From Channallabes apus (lineage: Eukaryota > Chordata > Actinopteri > Siluriformes > Clariidae): DNA of 64,000 nucleotides. The stretch lies in the NCBI GenBank assembly GCA_030522415.1, contig CM060112.1, positions 15,005,727-15,069,726 on the forward strand. Direction: 5' to 3'. Position numbers and translations under genes: made by a program. Below are positions 21,568 through 33,849 of the stretch, one piece after another; positions within the stretch are counted from its first letter, which is position 1; each line of letters starts with the position of its first letter. The notes beneath the pieces are model-generated. The model was given only the letters and a program-made list of their open reading frames with translations, had not been told where the DNA came from and ran no database searches.

Positions 21568-22626
21568 ATGGACATTCAGACAGGCCAAGTTGTGAGGGCC
21601 GTAGGTCCTATGGAGAGCCTGGAGAAACAGCTGAGCTGTCCCATCTGCCTGGACATGTTCACCAAGCCCGTGGTCATCCTGCCCTGCCAGCATAATCTAT
21701 GCCGTGGCTGCGCTAATGACCTCTATGACTCTCGAAACCCCTACCACTTCTCAGGAGGAATCTTCCGCTGCCCAACCTGCCGCTTTGAGGTGGTGCTGGA
21801 CCGCCATGGTGTCTATGGGCTTCAGAGGAATCTCCTTGTGGAGAACATAATTGACATCTACAAGCAACAGCTGGAGAACAGTGGCGGTGGTGGTGATGGC
21901 CTGGAGCCTCCTTTGAAGGACAAGGATACAAAAGAACCAATGTGCCAGGAGCATACAGATGAACGCATCAACATCTATTGTATTTCCTGCCAGGTGCCTA
22001 CTTGCTCCATGTGCAAGGTATTTGGCCAGCACAAAGACTGCAAAGTATCTACCCTGAAAGCTGTCTACGAAACCGAGAAGACTGAGCTCCAAAACTCAAC
22101 AGAGTTGCTTGCAGCTAGCAACAGCTGTGTGCAGGCCATGCTTGTGCAAATGGAGGAGATCTGCAAGGCTGTGGAGGAGAACAGCCAACTACAGAAGCAG
22201 AGACTCGGAGAGAAGTTTGACTTACTCTATGCCGTTCTGGAAGACCGTAAGGCCCAGTTGTTGGAGCAAATCACACAGGAGCAGGATGAGAAGGTAGCAG
22301 TAGTGCAATCACTAATTCAGCAGTACAGAGAACGGCTGGAGGCTACCAGTAAGCTGATAGACCAAGCCACACAGAGTTTGGACAAGAGCAACATAGCTGA
22401 GTTTCTTATCAATGCCAAGAAGCTCATTGCTGAAGCCAAGGACACAGCAAAAACCTCCCAGTTACAAAGGCCAGAGTTTGGCTTTGAGAAGATGGACCAC
22501 CTCACACTGTTTACTGATGAAGTAGAGGCCATGCTAGCAAAAATAGACTTTGGTGCAGATGATGAGGAGGAAGACGAAGAGGAAGAGGAGGAATATGAAG
22601 AGGCAAAAGGGGCAGAAGAAGAGTAA
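21568..22626 (+). CDS. trim63: MuRF-family TRIM E3 ubiquitin ligase (trim63-like), intronless
   Basis: A single 352-codon exon. MuRF proteins are striated-muscle RING E3 ligases that bind titin at the M-band and mark thick-filament proteins for the proteasome. Seen here: C3HC4 RING at 24-71 (C24, C27, C40, H42, C45, C48, C68, C71); the MuRF-specific stretch GVYGLQRNLLVENIIDIYKQ at 81-100; a B-box 2 from C126 and H129 through C149 and H154; a coiled coil about 165-265; a COS-type region ending near IDFGAD; and an acidic Glu-rich tail. Length and the IDFG-acidic tail fit TRIM63/MuRF1 (353 residues in human) better than TRIM55; TRIM54 or a fish-specific paralogue remains possible. Mammalian MuRF genes have several introns; this copy has none, yet a TATA box lies upstream and the frame is intact, so it looks functional. 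Confidence 0.9.
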   Translation: MDIQTGQVVRAVGPMESLEKQLSCPICLDMFTKPVVILPCQHNLCRGCANDLYDSRNPYHFSGGIFRCPTCRFEVVLDRHGVYGLQRNLLVENIIDIYKQQLENSGGGGDGLEPPLKDKDTKEPMCQEHTDERINIYCISCQVPTCSMCKVFGQHKDCKVSTLKAVYETEKTELQNSTELLAASNSCVQAMLVQMEEICKAVEENSQLQKQRLGEKFDLLYAVLEDRKAQLLEQITQEQDEKVAVVQSLIQQYRERLEATSKLIDQATQSLDKSNIAEFLINAKKLIAEAKDTAKTSQLQRPEFGFEKMDHLTLFTDEVEAMLAKIDFGADDEEEDEEEEEEYEEAKGAEEE

Positions 22627-23071
22627 ACAATAAAAAAAAAAAAAACTTTGTTTGATACAAAGACTTTCAATGGATAAAGGATAGATGAAGAAATATAAAA
22701 GAGCCCCGGTTAGCACAGGAACACAAAATAGCTGCTTTTGAAAACTGTGATGAGTGAGTGCAATCTTGAAAGCAGTTTTTTTTTACATGACAAATTGCAC
22801 CATTTCCACTTTTCACTTGACTTTTATACTTTTGTATTTATATGAATGTTCATATTTAATGATTTCCATTACGTTTAGTTTAGATAACATGGTTTACACC
22901 TGAATATTAGATTTAATAGGATTGTAAAGTAAAAACTAGATTTGGTAGCTGTAGAATACAGCTGTTACAATTTAGTTTTACTATGTCTGTCCAAATGTTT
23001 GAATACTTGAAATGATGCAGTCGATTTAAGAACTACTGTAAAAGCTGTTTTTCATTGGATAATTCGATGAG

Positions 23072-23077
23072 AATAAA
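23072..23077 (+). terminator. PolyA signal of the trim63-like gene
   Basis: AATAAA about 450 bp past the stop, following AT-rich 3' UTR-like sequence. An earlier AATAAA directly after the stop (22629-22634) sits at the head of an A run and is a less likely alternative. Confidence 0.5.
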
Positions 23078-23534
23078 GTGTTTACCAGAAATATATATCA
23101 ATACAAATAAGTTTCCTACACCCCATATCTACTGTATAGAACACAAAGTCACACACAAGAATAGTTGTGTGGGAATAGACAGCTACATATATCATATCCT
23201 CACTTTGGTGGTTTGGTGTATGAGGTTGAAGGGGCAGACTATTTTTGCAGAGTGAGAATAAGAGAAGTCATGCAAGTCCAGGAATAGATTACAGCATGCC
23301 TCATGTTTCCATCCATGACAATTACACCTGCTGAGACACATCCCTGCTAGTGCTGCATGGGCAGGGGTCCATACTGATTCAGCTGGAGTTACCAGGGTCC
23401 TGGTTTAAAACAAAGGCTGTACAGTAGAGTGAGCTCATTAAATTTCTATTTGCTGATGATTGCTCTGTTACATCTTACCATTCAGATGTTTATTAGATTA
23501 TATATCATAAAAGAAATATACTTGTATAGTACCA

Positions 23535-23690
23535 AAAGTTTAAAAGTTTGGACACACCAGTCAAACGTCTAGACAAACGTTTGGATAAATTTTCTACATT
23601 CTAGAACAATGCTGGATGTTTTCAAAATGACATTAGGTAATTAAGTAACAATTAAGTAACAGTCAGTTTTTATTTTAAGACATGATGAGT
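23535..23690. repeat. Tc1-like transposon end fragment
   Basis: The string around AAAAGTTTGGACACACC followed by TTTTCTACATTCTAGAACAA resembles a salmonid/SB-type Tc1 terminal repeat. Only one end survives; no transposase sequence follows. Confidence 0.5.
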
Positions 23691-23847
23691 TACCAGCCTT
23701 AAAAATCACCAATTATTAGCATCTCATATTGCTAATAATTGGCACCTAGACCTGTTATGAAGGATTTACGGGGCATAAGTAGCAGACAGAAGTAATATAA
23801 ATAGTATATATAAGCCAAACTGTGAGAGGTAGATGACTGGCCATATC

Positions 23848-24330
23848 AGCCATAACATTGAAACCACATGACAAATATTGTATCCATCCCCATTGTGTTG
23901 CCTGCTTGTTGAGGCATGAACTCTACAATACCCCTAATATACGTTCAGAGGTGGAGCCTCCATGGATCGGATTTGATTGTCCAGCACATTTATAGAGGCT
24001 TGATTTAATTGAGCTCTGGGGAATTTGAGGGCCAAATTGAAAAACTAAACTCTTTGTAATGTTGCTCAAATCATTCCTGAATATTTGTGTTGCTTAACTT
24101 CTACTATTACAGAATATCACTGCCATGAAGGAGTGCACTTGGGCTACAGTGTTTAGGTAGATGGTACCAGTGATCCATGCAATCAGACTTTTGCTCCCCC
24201 ACATGCATCATTGAGCCTTTTGGTAGGTGTTACCCCTCTGAATACTAATAAGATTCTCTGACCTCGTTGTCTAGACCGACCAATTTAATCAAAGTTGCTC
24301 AGTTTCTTATGGTTCCCCATTTATCCTATT
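23848..24330. repeat. DNA transposon remnant related to 13575-14241
   Basis: ATCAGCCATAACATTGAAACC at 23847 resembles the terminus at 13580. The following sequence is heavily diverged and no right terminus could be set, so the 3' limit is approximate. Confidence 0.4.
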
Positions 24331-25139
24331 CACTTGAACTATTTGACATCACAATGAGATAAACTCCATTTTTAAACTTTTCCACATTTTGCCAAATTTT
24401 TTACTTCAGGAACACACGGTTGCCTTTAACAAACATTTTTGTCAAAAATATTTATATGTTCTTCTTTATAGGCTTTGAACTGCTACTAGGACAGGTTATG
24501 CTGCATTTGGGAACCATGATGCAGTTAAATCTAAAAATTTTTAAATCTAAAAATAAAAATAATAATTATGAAAGAAACTTTAGCATACAGATATTGCTGC
24601 AACACTCATGCTACAATTGCTTTGTGTAAAAGTGATGTGAGTGTGCACCTGCGGCACTTTTCATCTACACCTGCGGCATTTTCCATTCAGGATTTCTAAA
24701 CTCTATTAACCTCTGAGACCACAGACATTGATGCAGTTGGCTGATTTCCAGTCAGACATCATACGACACTTGCCTGTACTATGATAAGGCACTGTCTTGA
24801 AAAACTGAAGTGGTAGAGGAGGAGGTGATGCTGATACATATCCATTGGGTCAAAACTGTGGCTGCTGGAGTAGCGCAATGGCAAATCTTCCAAATTTTAT
24901 AGGTCATTGTGGCAAACAGACATAGATATTTTGATGATTTTATCCTTCAATCCTTGCAGTGCAGTCTTAGATCAGTTGTTTAAACTATCAAGTCTACTGT
25001 TGGTTTAAACCTTGTGCAGAGCCACACCTAACCTTCCTGGGGCTCCAAGCTAATTTCTGCTATGCTCTCCTACCTGTTCTGTGAGTCATTTTCTACATTT
25101 TCTACTATTTGGTACATATACATTACCACAATGTGAAAT
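24331..25139. other. Intergenic, no gene recognised
   Basis: Nothing beyond AT-rich sequence and a short imperfect duplication of CACCTGCGGCA near 24647 and 24667. Confidence 0.4.
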
Positions 25140-25500
25140 TCCTTCTTCGCATATCCCAACATAACTGGGGTCAGAGTGCAGGGTCAACCATGATACAGCG
25201 CCCCTGGAACAGTTAGGGTTAAGGGCCTTGCTCAAGGGCCCAACAGTGGCAACCTGGTGGAGCTGGGGATCGAACCGCCAATCTTCCGATCAGCAACCTC
25301 AGTGCCTTAGCCCTCTGAGCCACCACTGCCCCTAATAAAGTTACAACAGAAATAAACAAGATGTGTTGAACAAACAATACATTAATAATTTTAATGAATT
25401 CAAATCAAATTCAAATTTTATTTGTCACATACACAATCATACACAGTACGATATGCAGTGAAATGCTTACACGACAGACAGTGACCTTAAAAAAGAAAAT
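25140..25500. repeat. Two adjacent interspersed repeat fragments
   Basis: About 25140-25335 is a GC-richer repeat (GGGCCTTGCTCAAGGGCCCA, then GGGGATCGAACCGCCAAT), whose complement looks like a Pol III B box near its end. About 25405-25490 repeats the segment seen at 6380-6480. Neither has a clear target duplication. Confidence 0.55.
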
Positions 25501-27419
25501 GAAAGCTTATAGATAAGAAATAATGAAGAATGAAGTACAATTCAGATAAAAAGGTTATTTTTAACATAAGCATAACAGCCATACCAGACATGTGCAGTTG
25601 AATTATGCATGTTACTGTACATCCTAATAACAGTGATTTTATGAAGCATTTACAGGTTTTTTCTATTTTGAAACTCTATGTGTCTGCATACTGTCATGAG
25701 CGTGCTCTCTCACAGTCTCAAGATATGGCACTGGAGAGCATGTTTCATTCTAATACTTTGCAGTACCATGCATAGTATGGTTCAGCGCAGCTATAACAGT
25801 GTATAGAAAAAACGTCCAATACTCTTAAAGGGGACTGTATAATTATACTATCACATTTGGATCCCACATTTGAAAAGACACCCAGACGAGCGCTTAAGGC
25901 CAAAGCAACAAATGTCTTGTACTGTACCTACTGGATTGTTTACATTACTGGCAATTAATATGATTTATAATATTTAACTGCACAACTGCCTTGCAATAAA
26001 GTCATATCTAGTTCAGCAATATCTTCATTACTGATCTATTCAAGCAAAGTAAATCTTTTTCTAAGAACACTTAGACAGCTGTGTCAATGGTTGAGTCTCC
26101 ACAGCTCTCTAAAGTCCAGATGCTTAGAATAGAATTTTTAATTCTGATGGTATATGCGTACAACATGGCATGAACAACAGGTAGTGTATCAGGTTTCCAA
26201 CATGTTGAAGAATGTTCTGACACATGATGCCTCAGCACCAAGTACATTTGGCCCAGTCATGCAATCAGTATTAAAGTCTATTAAAAATAGTGGCAATGAC
26301 AAAGGTTCAGCGTTGTCATGATGGACTTATTTGTAAATTATCCTAACTTGACCTTTATGCATGGCAGACCACCAAAAAGGAAAAAAAAAAACTAATAGCA
26401 TAAGATATATATATATATATAAATTTTATACTTATAATTATTATTTTTATATAATTTTTTAATAAACAATATACTTATATTTTATACTTATAATTATAAA
26501 ATAAATAATTTATTTTACACAGTTCATTGAACAGATGGCTGTTTGTCTATGGTCTCATCCACTTCCGATGTGTCACAAGAGATGATCAATTCTTATTTGG
26601 ATTAAATGTTTGTTCCAAATAACTGACAATTGAGTATATATTGAGGATCACTGAAAACATTGAAATGTCTGCCTATTCATTAGAGGAATTTTCCTTTGAG
26701 TTATTCTTGCACCAATTCATTGCATTTGACCAGCATACAGTATCTGGTCTGATCCAGACATAGCACCTTGCAAGAGAGGGCAAGAAGCTTAAACCTGCTT
26801 TTCTAAATAAGACCAGGACTTCCCCTCGTAGGCAAGCATGGACCAGCATATTGCATCTAATTTTAGGCTTGTGAATCAGCTTGCCCTTAGCCTCTGCTGT
26901 AACTCACTAAAGGACACATCCTCTATCAACTCCCATGGCTCAACAATGACCAGGACCAGAGCTGGTTCTTCAGCTGTAGCCAGCAAGAAGGGACTGCATG
27001 GGACAAATTCACAGAAACCTTTGTTTCAAACTACCCATGGTCCAGTTTCTTCTTTTGCATTGGCCCTTTGTCTTTTCTTTATTTTATTCAATGTTAATGG
27101 GTGAAATCTGCAATTTGTGAAAGATGCTATGCCAATAAATATTTATGAGGAATACAGATGTGCAAATCAGGAGCATAATAAAAGACATGACCTACAAAAT
27201 ATGGCCAGAGATTCTGCAGACTGTGCATCTAAGAGAGTTGCTGTGTAAAAATATCCATGGTTCATTTTCAGACATAGCAGCCACTGCCTGTACATGGCCG
27301 CACAGTAAATAGACTCTTTCTCTCTGTCACATTGCCATGTGTCTTGCTGGCATAAACAGTAGCCAACTTTGCTTGTCCCTTACACAAATACACTTAAAGG
27401 CAAAAGAATAATATATACA

Positions 27420-27457
<38 letters not shown>

Positions 27458-27854
27458 ATCCTTGGATAGCCTGGCTCTACAGTAAGTAAGGACTGAAACT
27501 GTAATAGGAGAAGACCCTTTCCAAAAATATTAAATTGTAATTTAACCAACAAAAAAAAATTAGTTTCAATTAATTAATTATTCGATTGGTGGTAAATGGT
27601 AAGTGGCTCAAATGGGCTCAAAGTCTCTAGTTTACTGAACAGAAAATTGGAAGTTCAAGCCCCAGCACTACCACACTGCCACTGATGAGCCCCTGAGCAA
27701 TGTCCTTTACCCTATCTATTCCAGGGGCACTTTGACCTGGCTGACCCTGAACTCTGACCCCCAGGTTCCAAACTGGGTTATTAAAAAAAAATATTTCAAT
27801 GTGCTGTAAGGTACATGTAACAAATAACCGGATCTTAATTATGAGCCCTATGTA
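25501..27854. other. Intergenic, AT-rich with TA microsatellites
   Basis: Holds TA runs at about 26405-26421 and 27416-27455 and AT-rich tandem-like sequence at 26420-26515. Around 27597-27800 a SINE-like segment with GGAAGTTCAAGCCCC and a following A run may be an old tRNA-derived repeat. No coding sequence was recognised; the 88-codon frame at 26838 has no motif. Confidence 0.45.
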
Positions 27855-28751
27855 CAGTGGTGTGAAAAACTATTTGCCCCCTCCTGATTTCTTATTCTTT
27901 TGCATGTTTGTCACACATAATGTTTCTGATCATCAAACACATCAAAGATAACACAAGTAAACACAAAATGCAGTTTTTAAATGAGGGGTTTTATTATTTA
28001 GTGAGAAAAAAAATCCAAACCTACATGGCCCTGTGTGAAAAAGTAATTGCCCCCTGAACCTAATAACTGGTTGGGCCACCCTTAGCAGCAATAACTGCAA
28101 TCAAGCGTTTGCGATAACTTGCAACGAGTCTTTTACAGCGCTCTGGAGGAATTTTGGCCCACTCATCTTTGCAGAATTGTTGTAATTCGGCTGGCCACAC
28201 CTGGGAAGGTTCACCACTGTTCCATGTTTTTGCCATTTGTGGATAATGGCTCTCACTGTGGTTCGCTGGAGTCCCAAAGCTTTAGAAATGGCTTTATAAC
28301 CTTTACCAGACTGATAGATCTCAATTACTTTTCTTCTCATTTGTTCCTGAATTTCTTTGGATCTTGGCATGATGTCTAGCTTTTGAGGTGCTTTTGGTCT
28401 ACTTCTCTGTGTCAGGTAGCTCCTATTTAAGTGATTTCTTGATTGAAACAGGTGTGGCAGTAATCAGGCCTGGGGGTGACTACAGAAATTGAACTCAGGT
28501 GTGATAAACCACAGTTAGGTTATTTTTTTAACAAGGGGGGCAATCACTTTTTCACACAGGGCCATGTAGATTTGGAGTTTTTTTTTCTCCCTTAATAACG
28601 TAAACCTTTATTTAAAAACTGCATTTTGTGTTCAATTATGTTATCTTTGACTAATAGTTAACGGTTTTTGATGAGCAGAAACATTTAAGTGTGACAAACA
28701 TGCAAAAGAATAAGAAATCAGGAAAGGGGCAAATAGTTTTTCACACCACTG
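27855..28751 (-). mobile_element. Non-autonomous Tc1-like element, family A copy 1
   Basis: Ends are CAGTGGTGTGAAAAACTATT and its inverse, with TA on both sides. The 897-bp copy keeps the transposase N-terminus (28370 downwards, [20 protein letters not shown]), but the coding sequence jumps at about 28193 from the C-terminal end to the N-terminal third. Compared with the copy at 37331 this removes roughly 700 bp. Both terminal repeats are intact, so it could be moved in trans. Confidence 0.92.
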
Positions 28752-29002
28752 TATATTGTAAATTAGCTGTTACTATAAAAAAAAAAAAAAAAAAGTAATG
28801 CAAAAGTAGGCATGTTTTGTTTTTTAATTAACTGACATGCTCAGTTTACAGTAAATGTAAATCCCCTGTGTTGCAGTTGATGTCTTCAAAACTGGTTTCT
28901 GCTTATTTAAACTTCTTCATCCATTTGTGCAACTTGCTCTTGTCAGTGGTGTCACCTCTGTAAACATTCAGTAGTGCAGTGGGAGACCATTAGCTGCAAC
29001 AA

Positions 29003-30012
29003 AAGCCCCTTTTCCACCATGGCAGTCCTGGAGCTATTTCGGAGCCCGTGCCCAACTTAGAACCGGTTCATGGTTCTCTGACAACCAAGATGGAAAATCC
29101 AATTCCACTTTGCTGGGCTAGAACAAGGAACCACTTATGACGTCCAACTAAAAGTTTGTTACCGCCGCTTTAATACTTTAAACCATAGACTCAATATGCA
29201 ATGGCTCAAATGCTTTCTAGCAATGATAAAGCCTGGAGAACTGCTCGCAAAGCCACTAGGGTTAGGGTTACAATTAAAGTTTGCAATTGTTGTTGCTGTG
29301 CTTTCCACTATAATTTTTTGCTGATAGCCTTTTTATGCCGCCAGTGGTGTCAAAAGTATTCACATTCATTACTTGAGTAGAAGTATAGATACCAGGGCTT
29401 AAAAAGACTTCTTTAGAAGTTGAAGTATCAACTCAAGCTTTTTACTTAAGTAAAAGTGTAAAAGTACTGGTTTCAAAACTACTTAAAGTATAAAAGTAAA
29501 AGTAACGTCAGGGGGGAAAAAAGCATTAAGGTCACGTGTTTTGATCATGCGACGGGGAGGGGGGGGGGGGGCGGTGCGCGTTCTGATCATGCGAGCGGGG
29601 GGTTGAGGTGTGCGCGTTCTGATCATAAAAATAGAGTAACGAGGCTATTTTTAAAATGTAAGGAGTAGAAAGTACAGATAAGTAAAAAGTCGGCTGAAAA
29701 ATAATTACTCCAGTAAAGTATAGATACCCAAAATTTCTAATTAAGTAAGGTAACGAAGTATTTGTACTTATGAAGTATGTAATGTACGAAGTATTACGTT
29801 ACTTGACACCTACAGTATGTATGCTGCTAGCATTGCTACTACAGCTAGCATTCTCACTATCATTGCCGCTAGCACTGTGCTAACAATGCTGGGAAAGTAG
29901 AGAAAGAAGAGACACGGACATATACAGTGACATAATGACCCCTTAGAAAGCTTGTTATTGAATCAGAATACAGCACCAGACATGAAAGGTTCATTTTGAT
30001 GGAAAGGGGGCT
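29003..30012. mobile_element. DNA transposon-like element, host of a nested hAT copy
   Basis: AAGCCCCTTTTCCACCATG at the left and GATGGAAAGGGGGCT at the right are inverted repeats of each other. The interior lacks a transposase. The hAT copy 29342-29819 lies within it. No clear target duplication, so the boundaries are approximate and the superfamily uncertain (a PIF/Harbinger-like element is one option). Confidence 0.5.
29342..29819. mobile_element. Short hAT-type element related to 11359-12264
   Basis: Begins CAGTGGTGTCAAAAGTATTC and shares long sequence, in inverted orientation, with the terminal regions of the 11359 copy (ACTTCTTTAGAAGTTGAAGT, AATAATTACTCCAGTAAAG). The duplication is imperfect: TATGCCGC at 29334-29341 and TATGCTGC at 29820-29827. 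The centre is a G-rich tandem-like stretch (about 29530-29620) instead of coding sequence. Confidence 0.75.
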
Positions 30013-30904
30013 AATGGAGATTTTCAAAGAGGATTTGTGATTTGGGTTTAATGATGCCGCAAATGCATTGCCTGTGATTAAGACTACATTGAGTAGTGTC
30101 TTTGTATAGAGGAAGAGTAGAGTAACTCACTCTACCAACATGTGTAATCTCAACGACCTGTGTCAATTAATACAATTTTATGTCTAGCTTTGCTTTACTT
30201 TTTTTTTTTTACAGCCCTCAAATGTACCTTAATATAAACTTGTGATTGCTGCCAGCACTGATGTTATAGAAAATAAATCAAGCAAGTAGATTTGAGAATT
30301 TAGCAGTGCTGAGGTATACACTGTACTAAATATTGTGCATGCCCCAAAAACTGCTGCAGTGATTATCTCAAGCCTCCTATTCAAAATATTCGCATAAATT
30401 AATGAAATAATTAAAATCCACTGCACTTGGTATTAGATTAACAGAATAATTGAACAATATGATGTGATCAATTCTTTAGATTCTAAAAAGTAGTCACTGT
30501 TTGCCTTGATGACAGCTTTGCACAATATTGGGTGCTAAAAAGATCTTAACAGACACCAATCATTGATAATTGTGTAACTTAAGTAGCTGAGTGTTTTGAC
30601 TTATTCAAACCTAGAAGTAACTATTGGTTTAATACTTTTTCCCAAACAATGTTTAGCAATGGTCACTGAAAACATTAGATGTGTAAACAAAAGCCAATAT
30701 AGCATCCTGAACTAAAAGCTCTTACAGTAGTATAGCTAGATCAACGTATCTCTCCACTCTTATAGAAAATAATAAAAAATAATCCTAGAATTTTTTTTAG
30801 TTCCGTAGCCAAATTAACCAGAAATAAGACCACTGCAGAAATCTCCACACCAACATCATGCAGTAGTGAGGACTTTACAGTAGTGAGTGAACTTTTTTAA
30901 TAAT
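30013..30904. other. Intergenic, no gene recognised
   Basis: AT-rich sequence with no supported features. Confidence 0.4.
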
Positions 30905-31775
30905 AAAATTGTAAATATTAGGCATAAAATTGAGGCTTTGAAACCGGACAATGTAATTGATGCAGATGTTAAACTAACCATGTCGGATCGGAACCTAGAA
31001 TACTTTACTCCACTTGAAGAGAATGAACTCATCTCTTCTGCAAATTCTGTTTATTAGATCCTATACCGACACATTTTCTCAAACAGATGAAATAACAGAA
31101 ATAACAGAACACCTGTTGAAAATGTCATTAATTCTTCACACAGCATTGTTCCAAAATCTTTTAAAATTTAAATTACCTCGACCCCTGTCAGCTGTCCAAT
31201 TACAGGCCGATATTACAGGCCGATATGTCTAAGATTCTGGAAAAGATAGTAGGGGGGGTATCTATGCTCATATCTACATAGAAATACCATACATGAACTG
31301 TATCAGTCAGGATTTAGGCTTCATCACAGCACTCGTTAAAGTAGTAAATTACCTCCTATTGGCCTCTGATCAGGGTTGTGTAACTATGCATGTACTACTC
31401 GACCTCAGTGCAGCGTTTGACACTATTGAACATAGTATTCTTCTTCACAGATTAGAATATGTAGTAATAATTAAGGGAACAGCCCTCTCCTGGCTCAGAT
31501 CCTATTCAAATATCCTATTAAATGAAAAGGCTGATCATGATCAGTATGTAGATTTAAATGGTGATTATTCTGCATGTTCTCTAGTGGAGTTTGGTGTTCC
31601 ACAGGGTTTTTTTTATGCCCACTGCTTTACCTTTACTGTACATGCTTCCTTTGGGCAACATATCCGTAAGCATGGTATTAGTTTTCATTGTTATGCTGAC
31701 GACATACAGTTATATGTCTCAGCAAAACCAGATGAGAAACCAGCTTGCTAAAGTTGAGCTTTGCGTAAAAGATAT
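30905..31775 (+). mobile_element. L2/CR1-type LINE fragment, reverse transcriptase part, plus orientation
   Basis: A decayed non-LTR retrotransposon. Translated pieces show LEYFTPLEENELISS near 30990, then the reverse transcriptase core at 31293-31751 with LLDLSAAFDTIEHSILLHRL, GVPQG and YADDIQLY (catalytic YADD). Frame breaks before 31293 and a stop after the YADD block disable it. The copy is interrupted at 31775 and resumes at about 33681. Confidence 0.85.
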
Positions 31776-33680
31776 AATTTCAATTCAATTTTATTTTATT
31801 TGTATAGCGCTTTTAACAATTGACATTGTCTCAAAACAGCTTTACACAATCAAAAGAATTATTTAAGTTTGTATGGAATGTGAATGTGTATGAATCAGAA
31901 ATGATCAGATAGTCCCTGGTGAGCAAGCCCGAGGGCGACAGTGGCAAGGAAAAACTCCCTGAGATGGTAATAGGAAGAAACCTTGAGAGGAACCAGACTC
32001 AACAGGGAACCCATCCTCATCTGGGTGAAACAGATAGCAGGAAATGATCTGCATTTATACAGTGTGTTAAGTGTTAGGTTCAGCTATAATAGTTGATGTT
32101 AAAATGGAGTCCAGTATTTATTGGAGACTCAGATAGACTTGTAGAAAGTTCCAGTCCTGAACTATCGAATTGTCAAGTCCTCAGAGAAACAGCTGACAAC
32201 ACCAGTCGAGGCCAGAACCGTCTTCTAAGTAGATAGAATCATCCCCAGACACCAGACGCATCCCAAAGAGACACACGGGGCATCCATGCGACGAGACCTC
32301 CAACCAGAAACGGGGCACCAGGATGGATCAGACAGGTCCGGAGGGCAGAGGGAGTCTGGATCACTGGCAGCTCAGGAACCACATGTGTAGCTCGACAGAG
32401 AGAGAGAGAGAAAGAGTGAAAGGGGGAGACAGGGGGAGAGAGGAAAGAGGGGGAGAAAGAGAAGAGGAGGAGAGATGGCAGTTAGGTATGGTCACAGTCA
32501 TAATGTATACTGTGAATGTATATTTACTGTAGAGTGCAAGCAGGGACTCCGGCAGGACTAACTATGACAGCATAACTAAAAGGGAGAGCCAGAAGGAAAC
32601 ACAAACATGAGGGGGAACTGAGATGTAAAGCAAACAATCACTTCACCGTCAACAAACCTGAGTGATCAAATGAGAGTGAGGAAGACAGCATCTAAGCATA
32701 CCAGTTCACCATAATACTCTACGTCCATGAGTCCCCCAGATCTGCTCCTTTACCTTATGGCAAATCTATTTATAAAAATGCTTGGCTAAATAAATAGGTT
32801 TTGAGCCTAGACTTAAACACTGAGACTGTGTCTGAGTCCCGAACACTATTTGGAAGACTATTCCATAATTTTGGGGTTTTCTAAGAAAAAGCTCTGCCCC
32901 CAGCTGTAGTTTTCATAATACGCGGTACTGATAAGTAGCCTGCATCCTTTGACCGAAGTAGGCGTGGCGGATCGTAAGACACTAGCAGTTCGCTCAGATA
33001 CTGCGGCGCGAGACCATTTAATGCTTTATATGTCAAGAGTAGTATTTTAAAATCAATGCGAAATTTCACAGGGAGCCAATGCAGTGAAGAAAGGATAGGG
33101 GTGATGTGCTCATATCTTCTGGTTCTAGTGAGGACTCTCGCTGCTGCATTCCGGACTAGCTGAAGCTTGTTTATGCACCTAACTGAACAACCAGACAGTG
33201 AGGCATTACAATAGTCCAACCTAGAAGTGATAAAAGCATGAACTAGTTTTTCTGCATCGTTTAGCGACAATATATTTCTTATCTTGGCAATATTTCTGAG
33301 GTGAAAGAATGCTATCCTGGTGATATTATCTACATGAGCTTCAAATGAAAGGCTGGAATCTATAATCACGCCGAGGTCTTTTACTGTTGCACTTGACGGA
33401 ACAGAAAGGCCATCTAAAGTTACGGTGTGATCTAAGATTTTACTTCTAGCTGTATGCGGTCCTATGACTAGAACTTCTGTCTTATCCGGATTAAGCAGAA
33501 GGAAGTTAATTAGCATCCAATTTCTTATGTCCTGCACACATTGCTCAACTTTAGTAAGATGGTTTTTCTCATCAGGTTTTGTTGAGACGTATAGCTGTGT
33601 GTCGTCAGCATAACAATGAAAACTAATACCATGCTTACGGATTATGTTGCCCAGAGGAAGCATGTAAAGGGAAAAAATAG
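31776..33680 (-). mobile_element. 5'-truncated LINE of the same family, minus orientation, inserted in the plus copy
   Basis: Read on the minus strand, an open 260-codon frame (33663-32881) begins at YMLPLGN, then [28 protein letters not shown] and the C-terminal thumb/linker ([31 protein letters not shown]). A long 3' UTR follows to about 31780, where the element ends in an AATTG-type tandem tail. A purine-rich block (32395-32475) lies in the 3' UTR. The plus-strand LINE frame is split exactly here: KVELCVKDI before and [10 protein letters not shown] after. Confidence 0.88.
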
Positions 33681-33849
33681 CATAAGAGACTGGATGCTAA
33701 TTAACTTCCTTCTGCGTAATTCTGATAAGACAGAAGTTCTGGTCATAGGACTGCATGCAGCTAGAAGCTATATTTTAGATGACACAGTAACTTTAGATGG
33801 CTTTTCTGTTCTATCTAGTGCAACAGTAAGAGACCTCGGTGTGATTATA
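33681..33849 (+). mobile_element. Continuation of the plus-oriented LINE
   Basis: Translates as [22 protein letters not shown] and on to VRDLGVII, continuing the plus copy after the interruption. It stops where the palindromic element at 33850 begins and does not clearly resume beyond it. Confidence 0.85.

Noticed and set aside
22317..22670. Minus-strand 117-codon serine-rich frame at the end of the TRIM gene
   Set aside because: It is the complement of the acidic Glu codons (GAG/GAA read as CTC/TTC) and has no independent support.
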